Positions 1 to 6,901 of a stretch of DNA of 64,000 bases are shown piece by piece (within the stretch, counting starts at the first letter, position 1; each line of letters opens with the position of its first letter). A model generated the notes under the pieces. That model did not search any database. It saw nothing but the letters and a program-made list of their open reading frames with translations, and was not told where the DNA came from. The DNA is from Lactiplantibacillus plantarum (GTDB lineage: Bacteria; Bacillota; Bacilli; Lactobacillales; Lactobacillaceae): assembly GCF_014131735.1 (NCBI RefSeq), contig NZ_CP039121.1, positions 2,728,001-2,792,000 of the forward strand, in the 5' to 3' direction. Made by a program: the position numbers and the translations under genes.

Positions 1-867
1 TGAAACTTTCTTCTTTAATAACCACATGCAGAGGAAGGTTAACAGCAACGCCATCAAACCAGGAATCAATTGATTCAAGTTATCTTGTAAGGTGGTTACC
101 TTGTATTTGTCAAGTGAACGGCCAGCAGCTTGTTGTGTTAAAGCTTCCTTAACACCAGAAGCACCCTTTGGCAGTTTATCCCAGTCAATGTACGAACCAG
201 CTTGTTGCTTAATGGTCGAAACTTTAACTGGACTGAAGTCAACAACAACCCACCGTTCGATTAACGCCGCCAAGATAAACATCCCTAGCATGGAAGCACC
301 ACGGGTAATATCTTGTAAAATACCACCAGATAAGTCATCAGTAATCTTAGAACCGGCTTTGTAACCGAATTCTTGGGTATACCACATGAAGCCCATACGA
401 ATTGCATTCCAAACAACGAAGTACAAAATTGGTCCAACAATGCTACCAGAAATAGCCAATGATGCAGCTAAGGCACCAACGATAGGCTTAACCGTGTACC
501 AGAACACTGGGTCCCCAACACCGGCTAAAGGTCCCATCATACCAACTTTAACCCCTTGAATCGTAACGTCATCAATAGGTGCCCCATTGGCACGTTCTTC
601 TTCAAGCGCTAAGGTAACACCAATAACTGGTGAAGCCACGTATGGATGGGTATTGAAGAATTCCATGTGACGCTTCAAAGCAGCAGCACGGTCTTCTTTA
701 GTTGTATATAATTTCTTGATTGCTGGAATTAAAGAATAAGCCCAACCACCGTTTTGCATACGTTCGTAGTTCCATGAACCTTGGAGGAACGTTGAACGCC
801 ACCAAACATGCAGACGATCACTTTTACTTAATGTAACTTTTTTAGTAATATTTGTAGTTTCAGACAT
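1..867 (-). CDS. PTS mannose-family IID component (3' end cut by window)
   Basis: This is the membrane IID subunit of a mannose-class phosphotransferase permease. With IIC it forms the channel that takes up and phosphorylates a hexose. The frame is open from the ATG at 867 to base 1 (289 codons). IID proteins are usually about 300 residues, so only the last residues and the stop lie outside. The N-terminal part (around residues 20-100) carries the IID pattern of W/G-rich residues, including the ERMQNGGWAYSLIPAI stretch and the later GPLAGVGDPVFW loop, followed by hydrophobic segments and a C-terminal membrane segment. An AGGAGG-like site lies just before the ATG. The IIC stop is 18 bp upstream, so this is the third gene of a IIAB-IIC-IID operon. 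The sugar (mannose, glucose or another) cannot be read from the sequence. Confidence 0.93.
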   Translation of the reverse strand, partial: MSETTNITKKVTLSKSDRLHVWWRSTFLQGSWNYERMQNGGWAYSLIPAIKKLYTTKEDRAAALKRHMEFFNTHPYVASPVIGVTLALEEERANGAPIDDVTIQGVKVGMMGPLAGVGDPVFWYTVKPIVGALAASLAISGSIVGPILYFVVWNAIRMGFMWYTQEFGYKAGSKITDDLSGGILQDITRGASMLGMFILAALIERWVVVDFSPVKVSTIKQQAGSYIDWDKLPKGASGVKEALTQQAAGRSLDKYKVTTLQDNLNQLIPGLMALLLTFLCMWLLKKKVS

Positions 868-885
868 CTCAGTTTGCCTCCTTCT

Positions 886-1692
886 CTAATACTTGTCGAT
901 AATGTCGCCAACCGGATCACCCGTGTTGGAGCCACCACCATTGCCAGAGTTACCTTGCTTTGAAAGTGCCAAGTACATTAAGGCTAAGGAAATACCAATT
1001 GCACCTAAACCAATCAAAGTAATTTCACTGATCGCAGCTAAAACAAAACCTAAAGCAAAGAATGGCCAAACTTCACGAGAAGCCATCATGTTGATAACCA
1101 TTGCATAACCAACGGCAACAACCATACCACCACCGATTGATAAACCATCAGTTAACCAGCTAGGCATAGCGTTTAACATTGCCTTCACTGGCGTAGCACC
1201 AACGGCCAAAATCAAAGCGGCTGGAATCGCAATACGAAGTCCTTGCATGCAGATCGCAACCCATTGCCAGAAGTCAATTTTACTAAAACTACCTTCTTCA
1301 GCGGCACGGTCCATGATGTGGACAATCCCAGTTGCTAACGTACGAGCGATGATCGTTAAGAGTAACCCAGCAACGGCTAAAGGAACGGCAATCGCAATAG
1401 CTGAAGTAACTCCGGCACGGCCTTGACCACCTAAAACTAAAATAATTGCAGATGCAATTGATGCTAACGCAGCATCAGGTGCAACGGCGGCACCAATGTT
1501 GGCCCAACCTAAGGCAATCATTTGTAAACTCCCACCTAAGATAATACATGGGACTAATTGTCCGGTTACTAATCCGATTAGGGTACATGCAACAACTGGT
1601 TGATGGAAGTGGAATTCATCCAAAATACCTTCCATACCAGCTAAAAATGATACAAGTACGACTAAAATCACTTGAATTACGTTCAAATTCAT
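886..1692 (-). CDS. PTS mannose-family IIC component
   Basis: This is the integral membrane IIC subunit of a mannose-class PTS, 268 residues, a usual length. The start MNLNVIQVILVVLVSFLAG is followed by several hydrophobic segments and the family stretch around residues 45-75 (GLVTGQLVPCIILGGSLQMI) that helps form the sugar path. The tail is Gly/Asn-rich and hydrophilic (GNSGNGGGSNTGDPVGD). The ATG at 1692 has a GGAGG site just upstream. It lies 35 bp after the IIAB gene and 18 bp before IID, so the three genes are co-transcribed from the sigma-54 promoter near 2830. No anomaly is seen. Confidence 0.95.
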   Translation of the reverse strand: MNLNVIQVILVVLVSFLAGMEGILDEFHFHQPVVACTLIGLVTGQLVPCIILGGSLQMIALGWANIGAAVAPDAALASIASAIILVLGGQGRAGVTSAIAIAVPLAVAGLLLTIIARTLATGIVHIMDRAAEEGSFSKIDFWQWVAICMQGLRIAIPAALILAVGATPVKAMLNAMPSWLTDGLSIGGGMVVAVGYAMVINMMASREVWPFFALGFVLAAISEITLIGLGAIGISLALMYLALSKQGNSGNGGGSNTGDPVGDIIDKY

Positions 1693-1727
1693 GATTTAAT
1701 CCTCCATCTTTTCTGATATTCTTGGAA

Positions 1728-2702
1728 CTACTTTTGTTCCTTCAACATATTTTCAGCTTTGTTCAAAATGTTATCCATATTTTCTTTACCATCACTTGGA
1801 ACCTTCCGAACATCAAATTCGATGCCGTCTTTTTCAAGTTTACGGTAAGTGTCGATATCATCTTGATCAAATGCCAAAACCTTGTTTGGTTGAACTTTAC
1901 CAGCCGAATGAGCCATCGAACCAATATTCAATGTCTTAATTGGCACACCACCCTCGATTGCACGTAATGCATCTTGTGGTGTTTCGAATAAGACCAACGC
2001 CTTTTGACCACCAAAGTGCTTGTCATCTTTAGCAATCTTAATCATTTGAGCAATTGGAATAACGTGCGCTTTGACACCAGATGGCGCTGCTTGCTTGATC
2101 ATGTTAGTCCGCAGTTCGTCTTTAGCAACGTTATCAGACGCAACAATGATCCGAGTTGGGTTAACTGTCTTACTCCAAGCAGTAGCAACTTGTCCATGCA
2201 AGAGTCGCGAGTCAATCCGTGCTAACCCATATTCCAACTTCCCTGGCCGGCCAGCGTTATTGTTGGTCGTTGCAGCGGCAGCAGCCTTTTCTTCCTTAGG
2301 TGCTAATGCTTCAGGACGAACCTTTACGCCATCCTTAGCAGTTTCAATGATATGCGTGGCAATTTCGTGTGCCGAATCCATTGAAAGTCGTGAAGCATAC
2401 GCTTCAATTAACATTGGCAAGTTCAAACCGGCAACGATTGCCCATTTGTCCTTGTGTGCTTCAAACAAGCCGTTAACTTGATTGAATGGTGTACCGCCCC
2501 AAAGGTCGACTAAGAATAAGACTTGCTCTTGATCGTCGAATGAAGCAATGGCTTTTTCCAACTTAGCCTTGATGTCGTCAGGGCCTTCGCTAGGCATCAA
2601 CGTAACGGCTTGAACGTTTTCTTGTTCGCCGAAAATCATTGATCCAGATTGATAGATGCCTTTAGCGAATTCGCCGTGACTAGCAATGATAATGCTTACC
2701 AT
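1728..2702 (-). CDS. PTS mannose-family IIAB component
   Basis: This cytoplasmic phosphotransfer protein, 324 residues, joins IIA and IIB. Residues 1-130 are the IIA domain, with the phospho-accepting His9 in [12 protein letters not shown] linker rich in Ala, Thr and Asn (about 136-152) follows. Residues 155-324 are the IIB domain, with His169 in [12 protein letters not shown]. Phosphate passes from HPr to His9, to His169 and then to the sugar held by IIC/IID. The ATG at 2702 is preceded by AGGAGGT. It is the first gene of the operon, and its upstream region carries a perfect -24/-12 promoter, so expression should need RpoN and a LevR/ManR-type activator. No manR or rpoN gene lies in the window. 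Confidence 0.95.
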   Translation of the reverse strand: MVSIIIASHGEFAKGIYQSGSMIFGEQENVQAVTLMPSEGPDDIKAKLEKAIASFDDQEQVLFLVDLWGGTPFNQVNGLFEAHKDKWAIVAGLNLPMLIEAYASRLSMDSAHEIATHIIETAKDGVKVRPEALAPKEEKAAAAATTNNNAGRPGKLEYGLARIDSRLLHGQVATAWSKTVNPTRIIVASDNVAKDELRTNMIKQAAPSGVKAHVIPIAQMIKIAKDDKHFGGQKALVLFETPQDALRAIEGGVPIKTLNIGSMAHSAGKVQPNKVLAFDQDDIDTYRKLEKDGIEFDVRKVPSDGKENMDNILNKAENMLKEQK

Positions 2703-2824
2703 CTTTGTACCTCCTATTTTTTCGTTACAGTCATATAAAACGAATAAATAATATCTAAATTGCCTGTAACTATTTATGTTTTTGATACTGTAAGCGCAAT
2801 CTTTTTCGCACTCACTTATATATA

Positions 2825-2840
2825 TGCAAATTCCGTGCCA
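2825..2840 (-). promoter_or_regulatory. sigma-54 (RpoN) -24/-12 promoter of the mannose PTS operon
   Basis: Read on the minus strand the bases are TGGCACGGAATTTGCA, an exact match to TGGCAC-N5-TTGCA with the invariant GG and GC at the right distance. It lies 123 bp before the IIAB start and faces it. In Firmicutes, sigma-54 promoters with this match commonly serve mannose-class PTS operons activated by ManR/LevR-type proteins, which fits the gene behind it. Confidence 0.92.
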
Positions 2841-2883
2841 AAATACACTAAAGCTAAAAGCCCTTATTTCAGGCTAGAAGTTG

Positions 2884-2900
2884 ATACACTAGTGCGATAC
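2884..2900. promoter_or_regulatory. Palindrome upstream of the sigma-54 promoter, candidate activator site
   Basis: A perfect 8-bp palindrome, CACTAGTG (2887-2894), lies inside a wider GATA...GATAC context about 47-54 bp upstream of the -24 element. Sigma-54 systems need an upstream activator site, and this is the clearest symmetric element in the 290-bp gap. Assignment to a ManR-type activator is inference only. The rest of 2703-2992 is AT-rich leader with no gene. Confidence 0.35.
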
Positions 2901-2992
2901 AGTATTAAAAACGATTATTTTGTGTGTCAAATAGCGTATTTTTAATATAAAATTATGAAACAGTAACTAATGTTAACTATGGTATCAATTTC

Positions 2993-3847
2993 TTAATAGC
3001 TCAGTGCCCGACGACCATTTAATTGCCACATCGTCTCAAACGCTTGGTTATCCATCTGTCCGGATTGACCACGCCAAGGATCATTGTACCTAATAGTTGC
3101 CGCTGTATATCCAGTGAGCGTCACTGTATGACTCGCAAAACCATCGAGTCCCTGAACCCAAGCGACTACCGGATGACGTTTAGCGAGCTGCACTTTAATT
3201 CGTTGCAGGCCCACCCCACTGAGATCTACAGCGGACGGCAGATAGTGGCGGATCGTTGGTAACAAGCCTTGGGGGTAGATGTAGAGACCAATACCATAGG
3301 CCGAAGCAGGATCGCCAACAAAGCCAGTGTTAGGATTCGAACTGCGCGGCACGTGGCTGGCAAACTGTTCCTTATTAATATTAACGCCGGCATACTGCAG
3401 CATCATGGTAGTCGCTGTCATCTCACACCCCGTTGGCAACTCCGGTAGCTGGTCAATCAGTGGTACCCGCAGTTGAACCGACGCCGTACTGGCGGGTTTT
3501 AGCTGATTAGCAGCTATCCAGCCGCTCTGCTGATGACCATTATGCACATAGTAGAAGCGTTGGTAATGCCCGTTGCGATAAATATCAGCTTGCTCAGTAC
3601 GCGTCCACTGTGTATGCTGGTGATACTTTAAATGTAAATTAACACGCAATTGGGCACGCTGATGACGCACGACGGTTAAATGGTAACCGACACCGTTCTG
3701 ACTATTCGTCTGATAGACCCGCGGCTGCACCACCTGAATCCCTGTAATCGGATAAGTCGTTACGGCCGCTTGTGCGGGGTAAACCACGCCACTAACCAGC
3801 AAGCCGCCCACCAAGATACGCCACCACCATCTACTCATTCTAATCAA
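2993..3847 (-). CDS. Secreted C39-like cysteine peptidase
   Basis: This is a predicted exported protein of 284 residues with a C39_2-type papain-like domain. After a short basic start come WWWRILVGGLL and a hydrophobic run ending in AQA, a likely signal peptide. Residues near 35-115 look like an SH3-type wall or substrate region (SGWIAANQL). The catalytic Cys is about residue 141 in ELPTGCEMTA, His about 240 in SHTVTLTGY, and Asp about 256 in YNDPW. I chose TTG at 3847 because GAGGACC lies 8 bp upstream. An ATG at 3838 is the alternative. An upstream in-frame ATG at 3931 would place the signal peptide too far inside. The gene stands alone between the PTS operon and tRNA-Leu. Substrate unknown. 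Confidence 0.75.
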   Translation of the reverse strand: MIRMSRWWWRILVGGLLVSGVVYPAQAAVTTYPITGIQVVQPRVYQTNSQNGVGYHLTVVRHQRAQLRVNLHLKYHQHTQWTRTEQADIYRNGHYQRFYYVHNGHQQSGWIAANQLKPASTASVQLRVPLIDQLPELPTGCEMTATTMMLQYAGVNINKEQFASHVPRSSNPNTGFVGDPASAYGIGLYIYPQGLLPTIRHYLPSAVDLSGVGLQRIKVQLAKRHPVVAWVQGLDGFASHTVTLTGYTAATIRYNDPWRGQSGQMDNQAFETMWQLNGRRALSY

Positions 3848-4019
3848 TGCCTGGTCCTCGCCTTCTCTTAATATCGTAATCAGTAGATTAACCGTTTTCA
3901 TTATAATGCTGGTAATCATGAGATTAAACAATAAGGTACGGCAAATTTGGTGAACATAGTTGAAGTAGTTGGCAAAAAAGCAAGCCTGGAATAACGTGAC
4001 CAGTCCAATTTACCGCAAC

Positions 4020-4067
4020 AAAAAAAGAATCGATCCTTCAAGGCTTAACCTATCGAAATCGATTCTT
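4020..4067 (-). terminator. Rho-independent terminator after tRNA-Leu
   Basis: The arms AAGAATCGAT (4025-4034) and ATCGATTCTT (4058-4067) can pair. On the minus strand the stem is followed by a run of seven T (complement of 4020-4026). It lies 12 bp after the tRNA-Leu 3' end. Confidence 0.75.
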
Positions 4068-4078
4068 ATATTCGTTAG

Positions 4079-4163
4079 TGCGGCCAAGAAGATTCGAACT
4101 TCCACCGGGTTAACCCCGACAAGATCCTTAATCTTGCGCGTCTGCCAATTCCGCCATGGCCGC
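4079..4163 (-). tRNA. tRNA-Leu (anticodon AAG)
   Basis: The sequence folds as a class II tRNA of 85 nt. The acceptor stem is GCGGCCA/TGGCCGC with discriminator A. The D arm contains GGCAGAC, a long variable arm pairs CGGGGTT with AACCCCG, and the T loop is GTTCGAATC. The anticodon stem is CAAGA/TCTTG around loop TTAAGGA, which puts AAG at positions 34-36. No CCA is encoded. It lies 55 bp after thrB on the same strand. The register depends on the five-pair anticodon stem; shifting by one base would break it. Confidence 0.9.
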
Positions 4164-4218
4164 ATCACAACTCACAAAAAATATCATAACAAAATTTTGC
4201 GAGTCTGACAAGCTTATT

Positions 4219-5094
4219 TTAAGATTTTTGTACTTTTACACCAGTTGCATCCATTGGCAATAAGAATAATTGGCCGGTGAGTGTTGTATCTTGGCTCAAT
4301 TGTGCCTGCAACGTAGCGAGTTGACCGTAATCACCCAAAGTAATCACCGTCGGCCCAGCACCACTCAAATAAGTCCCCGTTAATCCCAGAGCATGGGCAT
4401 GGTCTCTAACCGTTTGTAGTGCCGGCACTAACTTAGCCCGATACTGTTCATGGAACTGGTCCTGTTCTAGCAGCGGTAACGCCACGTCCCAATTTTGAGT
4501 TGCTAGAGCAGCCACTAACGTATTTGCCACACTACTACCAGTAACGGCTTGGTGGTACGCCAATTCAGTTGGCAAGGCTTGGCGACTGGCGGTCGTCAAT
4601 AGCGGTTCGTTAGGCACGTAGACACTTGCAAAAAGCATCGGTAACGGTAACTTCACCGCACGGACGCGTCCATCAGTGTTCGTCGCCACAACCAAGCCTC
4701 CTAATAGGGCTGGTGCAACGTTATCTGGATGACCCTCCAGTTGAGTGGCAACTTCCAGTAGCTCAGCAGAAGAGCGCGTTGCGCCGGTCAATTCGTTTGC
4801 CAGCACTAAGCCGGCTACGATGGCCGTCGAGCTACTACCCAATCCGCGCGCTAACGGGATTTTTGAAGCCATCTGTAAATGCTGTGGTTGTAAATCTGGT
4901 ACCAAATGCAACGCCGTTTTAATAATTAAGTTGCGTTCATCCGTCGGCACATCCGCCCCAAAGGGATGGTCAATCTGCCAATGGTCACTAGGTTGCAACA
5001 CTTGTAGCGTTAGTTGCATGTCCAGCGCCAGACCGATTGAATCAAAACCGGGACCAAGATTAGCGGAAGTCGCCGGAACCGAAATCGTTAACAT
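4219..5094 (-). CDS. thrB: Homoserine kinase
   Basis: This enzyme phosphorylates L-homoserine with ATP to O-phosphohomoserine, the step before threonine synthase. It is a 291-residue GHMP kinase. Residues 80-90 hold the phosphate-binding PLARGLGSSST motif, the N terminus has the family PATSANLGPGFDS (7-19), and GTYLSGAGPTVITL (about 240-255) is the C-terminal GHMP motif. The ATG at 5094 follows AGGTG. The hom stop is only 8 bp upstream, so the two genes form a hom-thrB unit. Threonine synthase is not in the window. No frameshift or missing motif is seen. Confidence 0.96.
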   Translation of the reverse strand: MLTISVPATSANLGPGFDSIGLALDMQLTLQVLQPSDHWQIDHPFGADVPTDERNLIIKTALHLVPDLQPQHLQMASKIPLARGLGSSSTAIVAGLVLANELTGATRSSAELLEVATQLEGHPDNVAPALLGGLVVATNTDGRVRAVKLPLPMLFASVYVPNEPLLTTASRQALPTELAYHQAVTGSSVANTLVAALATQNWDVALPLLEQDQFHEQYRAKLVPALQTVRDHAHALGLTGTYLSGAGPTVITLGDYGQLATLQAQLSQDTTLTGQLFLLPMDATGVKVQKS

Positions 5095-5102
5095 GTCCTC
5101 AC

Positions 5103-6389
5103 CTACGCATTCTTTAAAACTTTATAACTCGCTAATAGTTGCATATTCTCTTGTTCACCGATTTCACGAGTGATATCTGCTAACTGTTGATCATTCATGG
5201 CATGGGTAATGATCACAACACGAGCGTTGCCGTCACCTAATTGATTTTGAATGATTCGACTAAATGAAACTTCTGCGCGGGTCATAATCGCCGTCAATTT
5301 CATCATCATCCCCGGCACATCACGCATCTTCAAGGCAATAAAGTGAGGATACACAACATCTTCAGGCGTTGCTAAGACTGTCTCCTGGCGATAAGAGTTA
5401 AACGTGTTACCAGTCGTATTCAACGCAATATTTTTCGCAACCGTTGTAATATCACTCAGCACACTGTTGGCGGTCGGGAGTTCTCCAGCGCCGGGACCGT
5501 AAAACATCGTGTTCCCCACAGCCGTTCCCGTTACCATTACAGCATTATTCTCATTTTGTACCGTGGCAAGTGGATGTTGATCAGAAACGAGCACAGGCCC
5601 GACTGATACCGCAATGCGATCGTCAATTTCTTCCGCAATCCCGAGTAATTTAATCGTATACCCAAGCTGATGAGCTTCCGCAATATCCTCTGGGCTGATT
5701 TTCGTAATTCCCTGAACTTGAACGTGGTCGAGGGAAAGACTCATCCCAAAGGCAAACTGCGTTAAAATAATCATCTTGAACGCCGCATCAAGGCCTTCGA
5801 CATCATTAGTGGGATCACTTTCGGCAAACCCCAAGTCTTGTGCTGAGCTCAAGGCTTGATCATACGACCAATGCTTAGTCAGCATCTGCGTCATGATGTA
5901 ATTAGTGGTCCCGTTGACGATTCCCATGACCCGTTGAATCCGGTCAGCGGCGAAACTATTATCAATCGTCCGTAAAATTGGAATCCCACCAGCAACACTA
6001 GCTTCATAGAATAAGTCGCGATGATTTTCACGAGCAATCTGAACCAACTCCCGGCCATATTGCGCAATCAAGTCCTTATTGGCCGTCACCACGTGTTTGC
6101 CAGCTTGCAAGGCTTGCGTAATATATTCCTTCGCCGGATGAATTGAACCCATCACTTCGACCATAATTTGAATGGACGGATCATCAAGCAGGGTCGCGAT
6201 TTGGTCGGTCATCTGAACGTCCCCCAAATCAACTTGTTCGTGCTTTTTCAAGTTGTGGACAACTACGCAGGCTAGTTCCAACTTACGACCGGTAATTTCT
6301 GAAATCTTTTCCTGATGCGCTTGAAGCATTTTTACAACGCCGGTCCCGACTGTGCCTAGTCCGACCACACCAATTTTAATCGTTTCCAT
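5103..6389 (-). CDS. hom: Homoserine dehydrogenase
   Basis: This enzyme reduces aspartate semialdehyde to homoserine with NAD(P)H, the branch point to threonine and methionine. It has 428 residues. The Rossmann motif GVVGLGTVGTG (Gly10, 12, 15) is at the N terminus, the catalytic region carries NGTTNYIMTQM and AESDPTNDVEGLDAAFK (about 178-220), and a C-terminal ACT domain begins near residue 350 (ALKMRDVPGMMMKLTAIM), which in this family gives amino-acid feedback control. The ATG at 6389 follows GGAGGG. A good promoter lies at 6420-6448, so hom-thrB is transcribed on its own. Confidence 0.96.
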   Translation of the reverse strand: METIKIGVVGLGTVGTGVVKMLQAHQEKISEITGRKLELACVVVHNLKKHEQVDLGDVQMTDQIATLLDDPSIQIMVEVMGSIHPAKEYITQALQAGKHVVTANKDLIAQYGRELVQIARENHRDLFYEASVAGGIPILRTIDNSFAADRIQRVMGIVNGTTNYIMTQMLTKHWSYDQALSSAQDLGFAESDPTNDVEGLDAAFKMIILTQFAFGMSLSLDHVQVQGITKISPEDIAEAHQLGYTIKLLGIAEEIDDRIAVSVGPVLVSDQHPLATVQNENNAVMVTGTAVGNTMFYGPGAGELPTANSVLSDITTVAKNIALNTTGNTFNSYRQETVLATPEDVVYPHFIALKMRDVPGMMMKLTAIMTRAEVSFSRIIQNQLGDGNARVVIITHAMNDQQLADITREIGEQENMQLLASYKVLKNA

Positions 6390-6419
6390 CTTAATCCCTC
6401 CATATCAATAGTTAAGCTA

Positions 6420-6448
6420 ATTCTATCGGAAGCGTACCACTTTAGCAA
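6420..6448 (-). promoter_or_regulatory. Sigma-A promoter of hom-thrB
   Basis: On the minus strand, -35 TTGCTA (6448-6443), a 17-bp spacer and -10 TAGAAT (6425-6420) precede hom by about 30 bp. The -35 box lies 6 bp after the sprT-like stop codon. Confidence 0.6.
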
Positions 6449-6454
6449 ACCTTT

Positions 6455-6901
6455 TCAGACTAATTTAATTGGCCCCTGACAACGACCACACGTATAGCGG
6501 CGAGTGTCCATGCGGCGCTTGCGGTAATACCGCCGGCCACACCGTTGGCATTCATAAATATACCGATACGGCCGGGCCGTCGCCTGCTTCGGCGCTGGTG
6601 CATAGCGCGAGCCACCCACTTGCGCGAGTAATCGTTTAAAGTCTGCATCACGATGCCGATATCCCCGCTTAGTCAAATGTAAATGATAATGGCACAATTC
6701 ATGCTTGATGACGCCAATCAAGGTGGCCTCATCAAAATCAGTCAGCATCTTCGGATTGATATCAATATCATGCGAGGCCAACTGATAACGACCACCCGTC
6801 GTTCGTAACCGAGCATTAAAATAAGCGCGGTGCTGGAACGGACGGTGAAAATCATGCATGGAAATGGTCGCAACGAGCTGCTGTAACTCTAAATCAGTCA
6901 T
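6455..6901 (-). CDS. SprT-like zinc metalloprotein
   Basis: This 148-residue protein belongs to the SprT-like (YdcK-type) family. The zinc protease-like motif HELCH gives His67, Glu68 and His71 as metal and catalytic residues. A C-terminal zinc ribbon is formed by Cys118-X2-Cys121 and Cys138-X2-Cys141. Eukaryotic relatives (Spartan) cut DNA-protein crosslinks. The bacterial role is not established. The start ATG (6901) overlaps the tex stop by one base (TAATG), so translation is probably coupled to tex. A zinc-binding fold is well supported, and proteolytic activity is inferred. Confidence 0.88.
   Translation of the reverse strand: MTDLELQQLVATISMHDFHRPFQHRAYFNARLRTTGGRYQLASHDIDINPKMLTDFDEATLIGVIKHELCHYHLHLTKRGYRHRDADFKRLLAQVGGSRYAPAPKQATARPYRYIYECQRCGRRYYRKRRMDTRRYTCGRCQGPIKLV

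Noticed and set aside
2789..2802. cre site in the mannose PTS leader (TGTAAGCGCAATCT)
   Set aside because: Too many mismatches in the second half (T10 and the CA end are absent).
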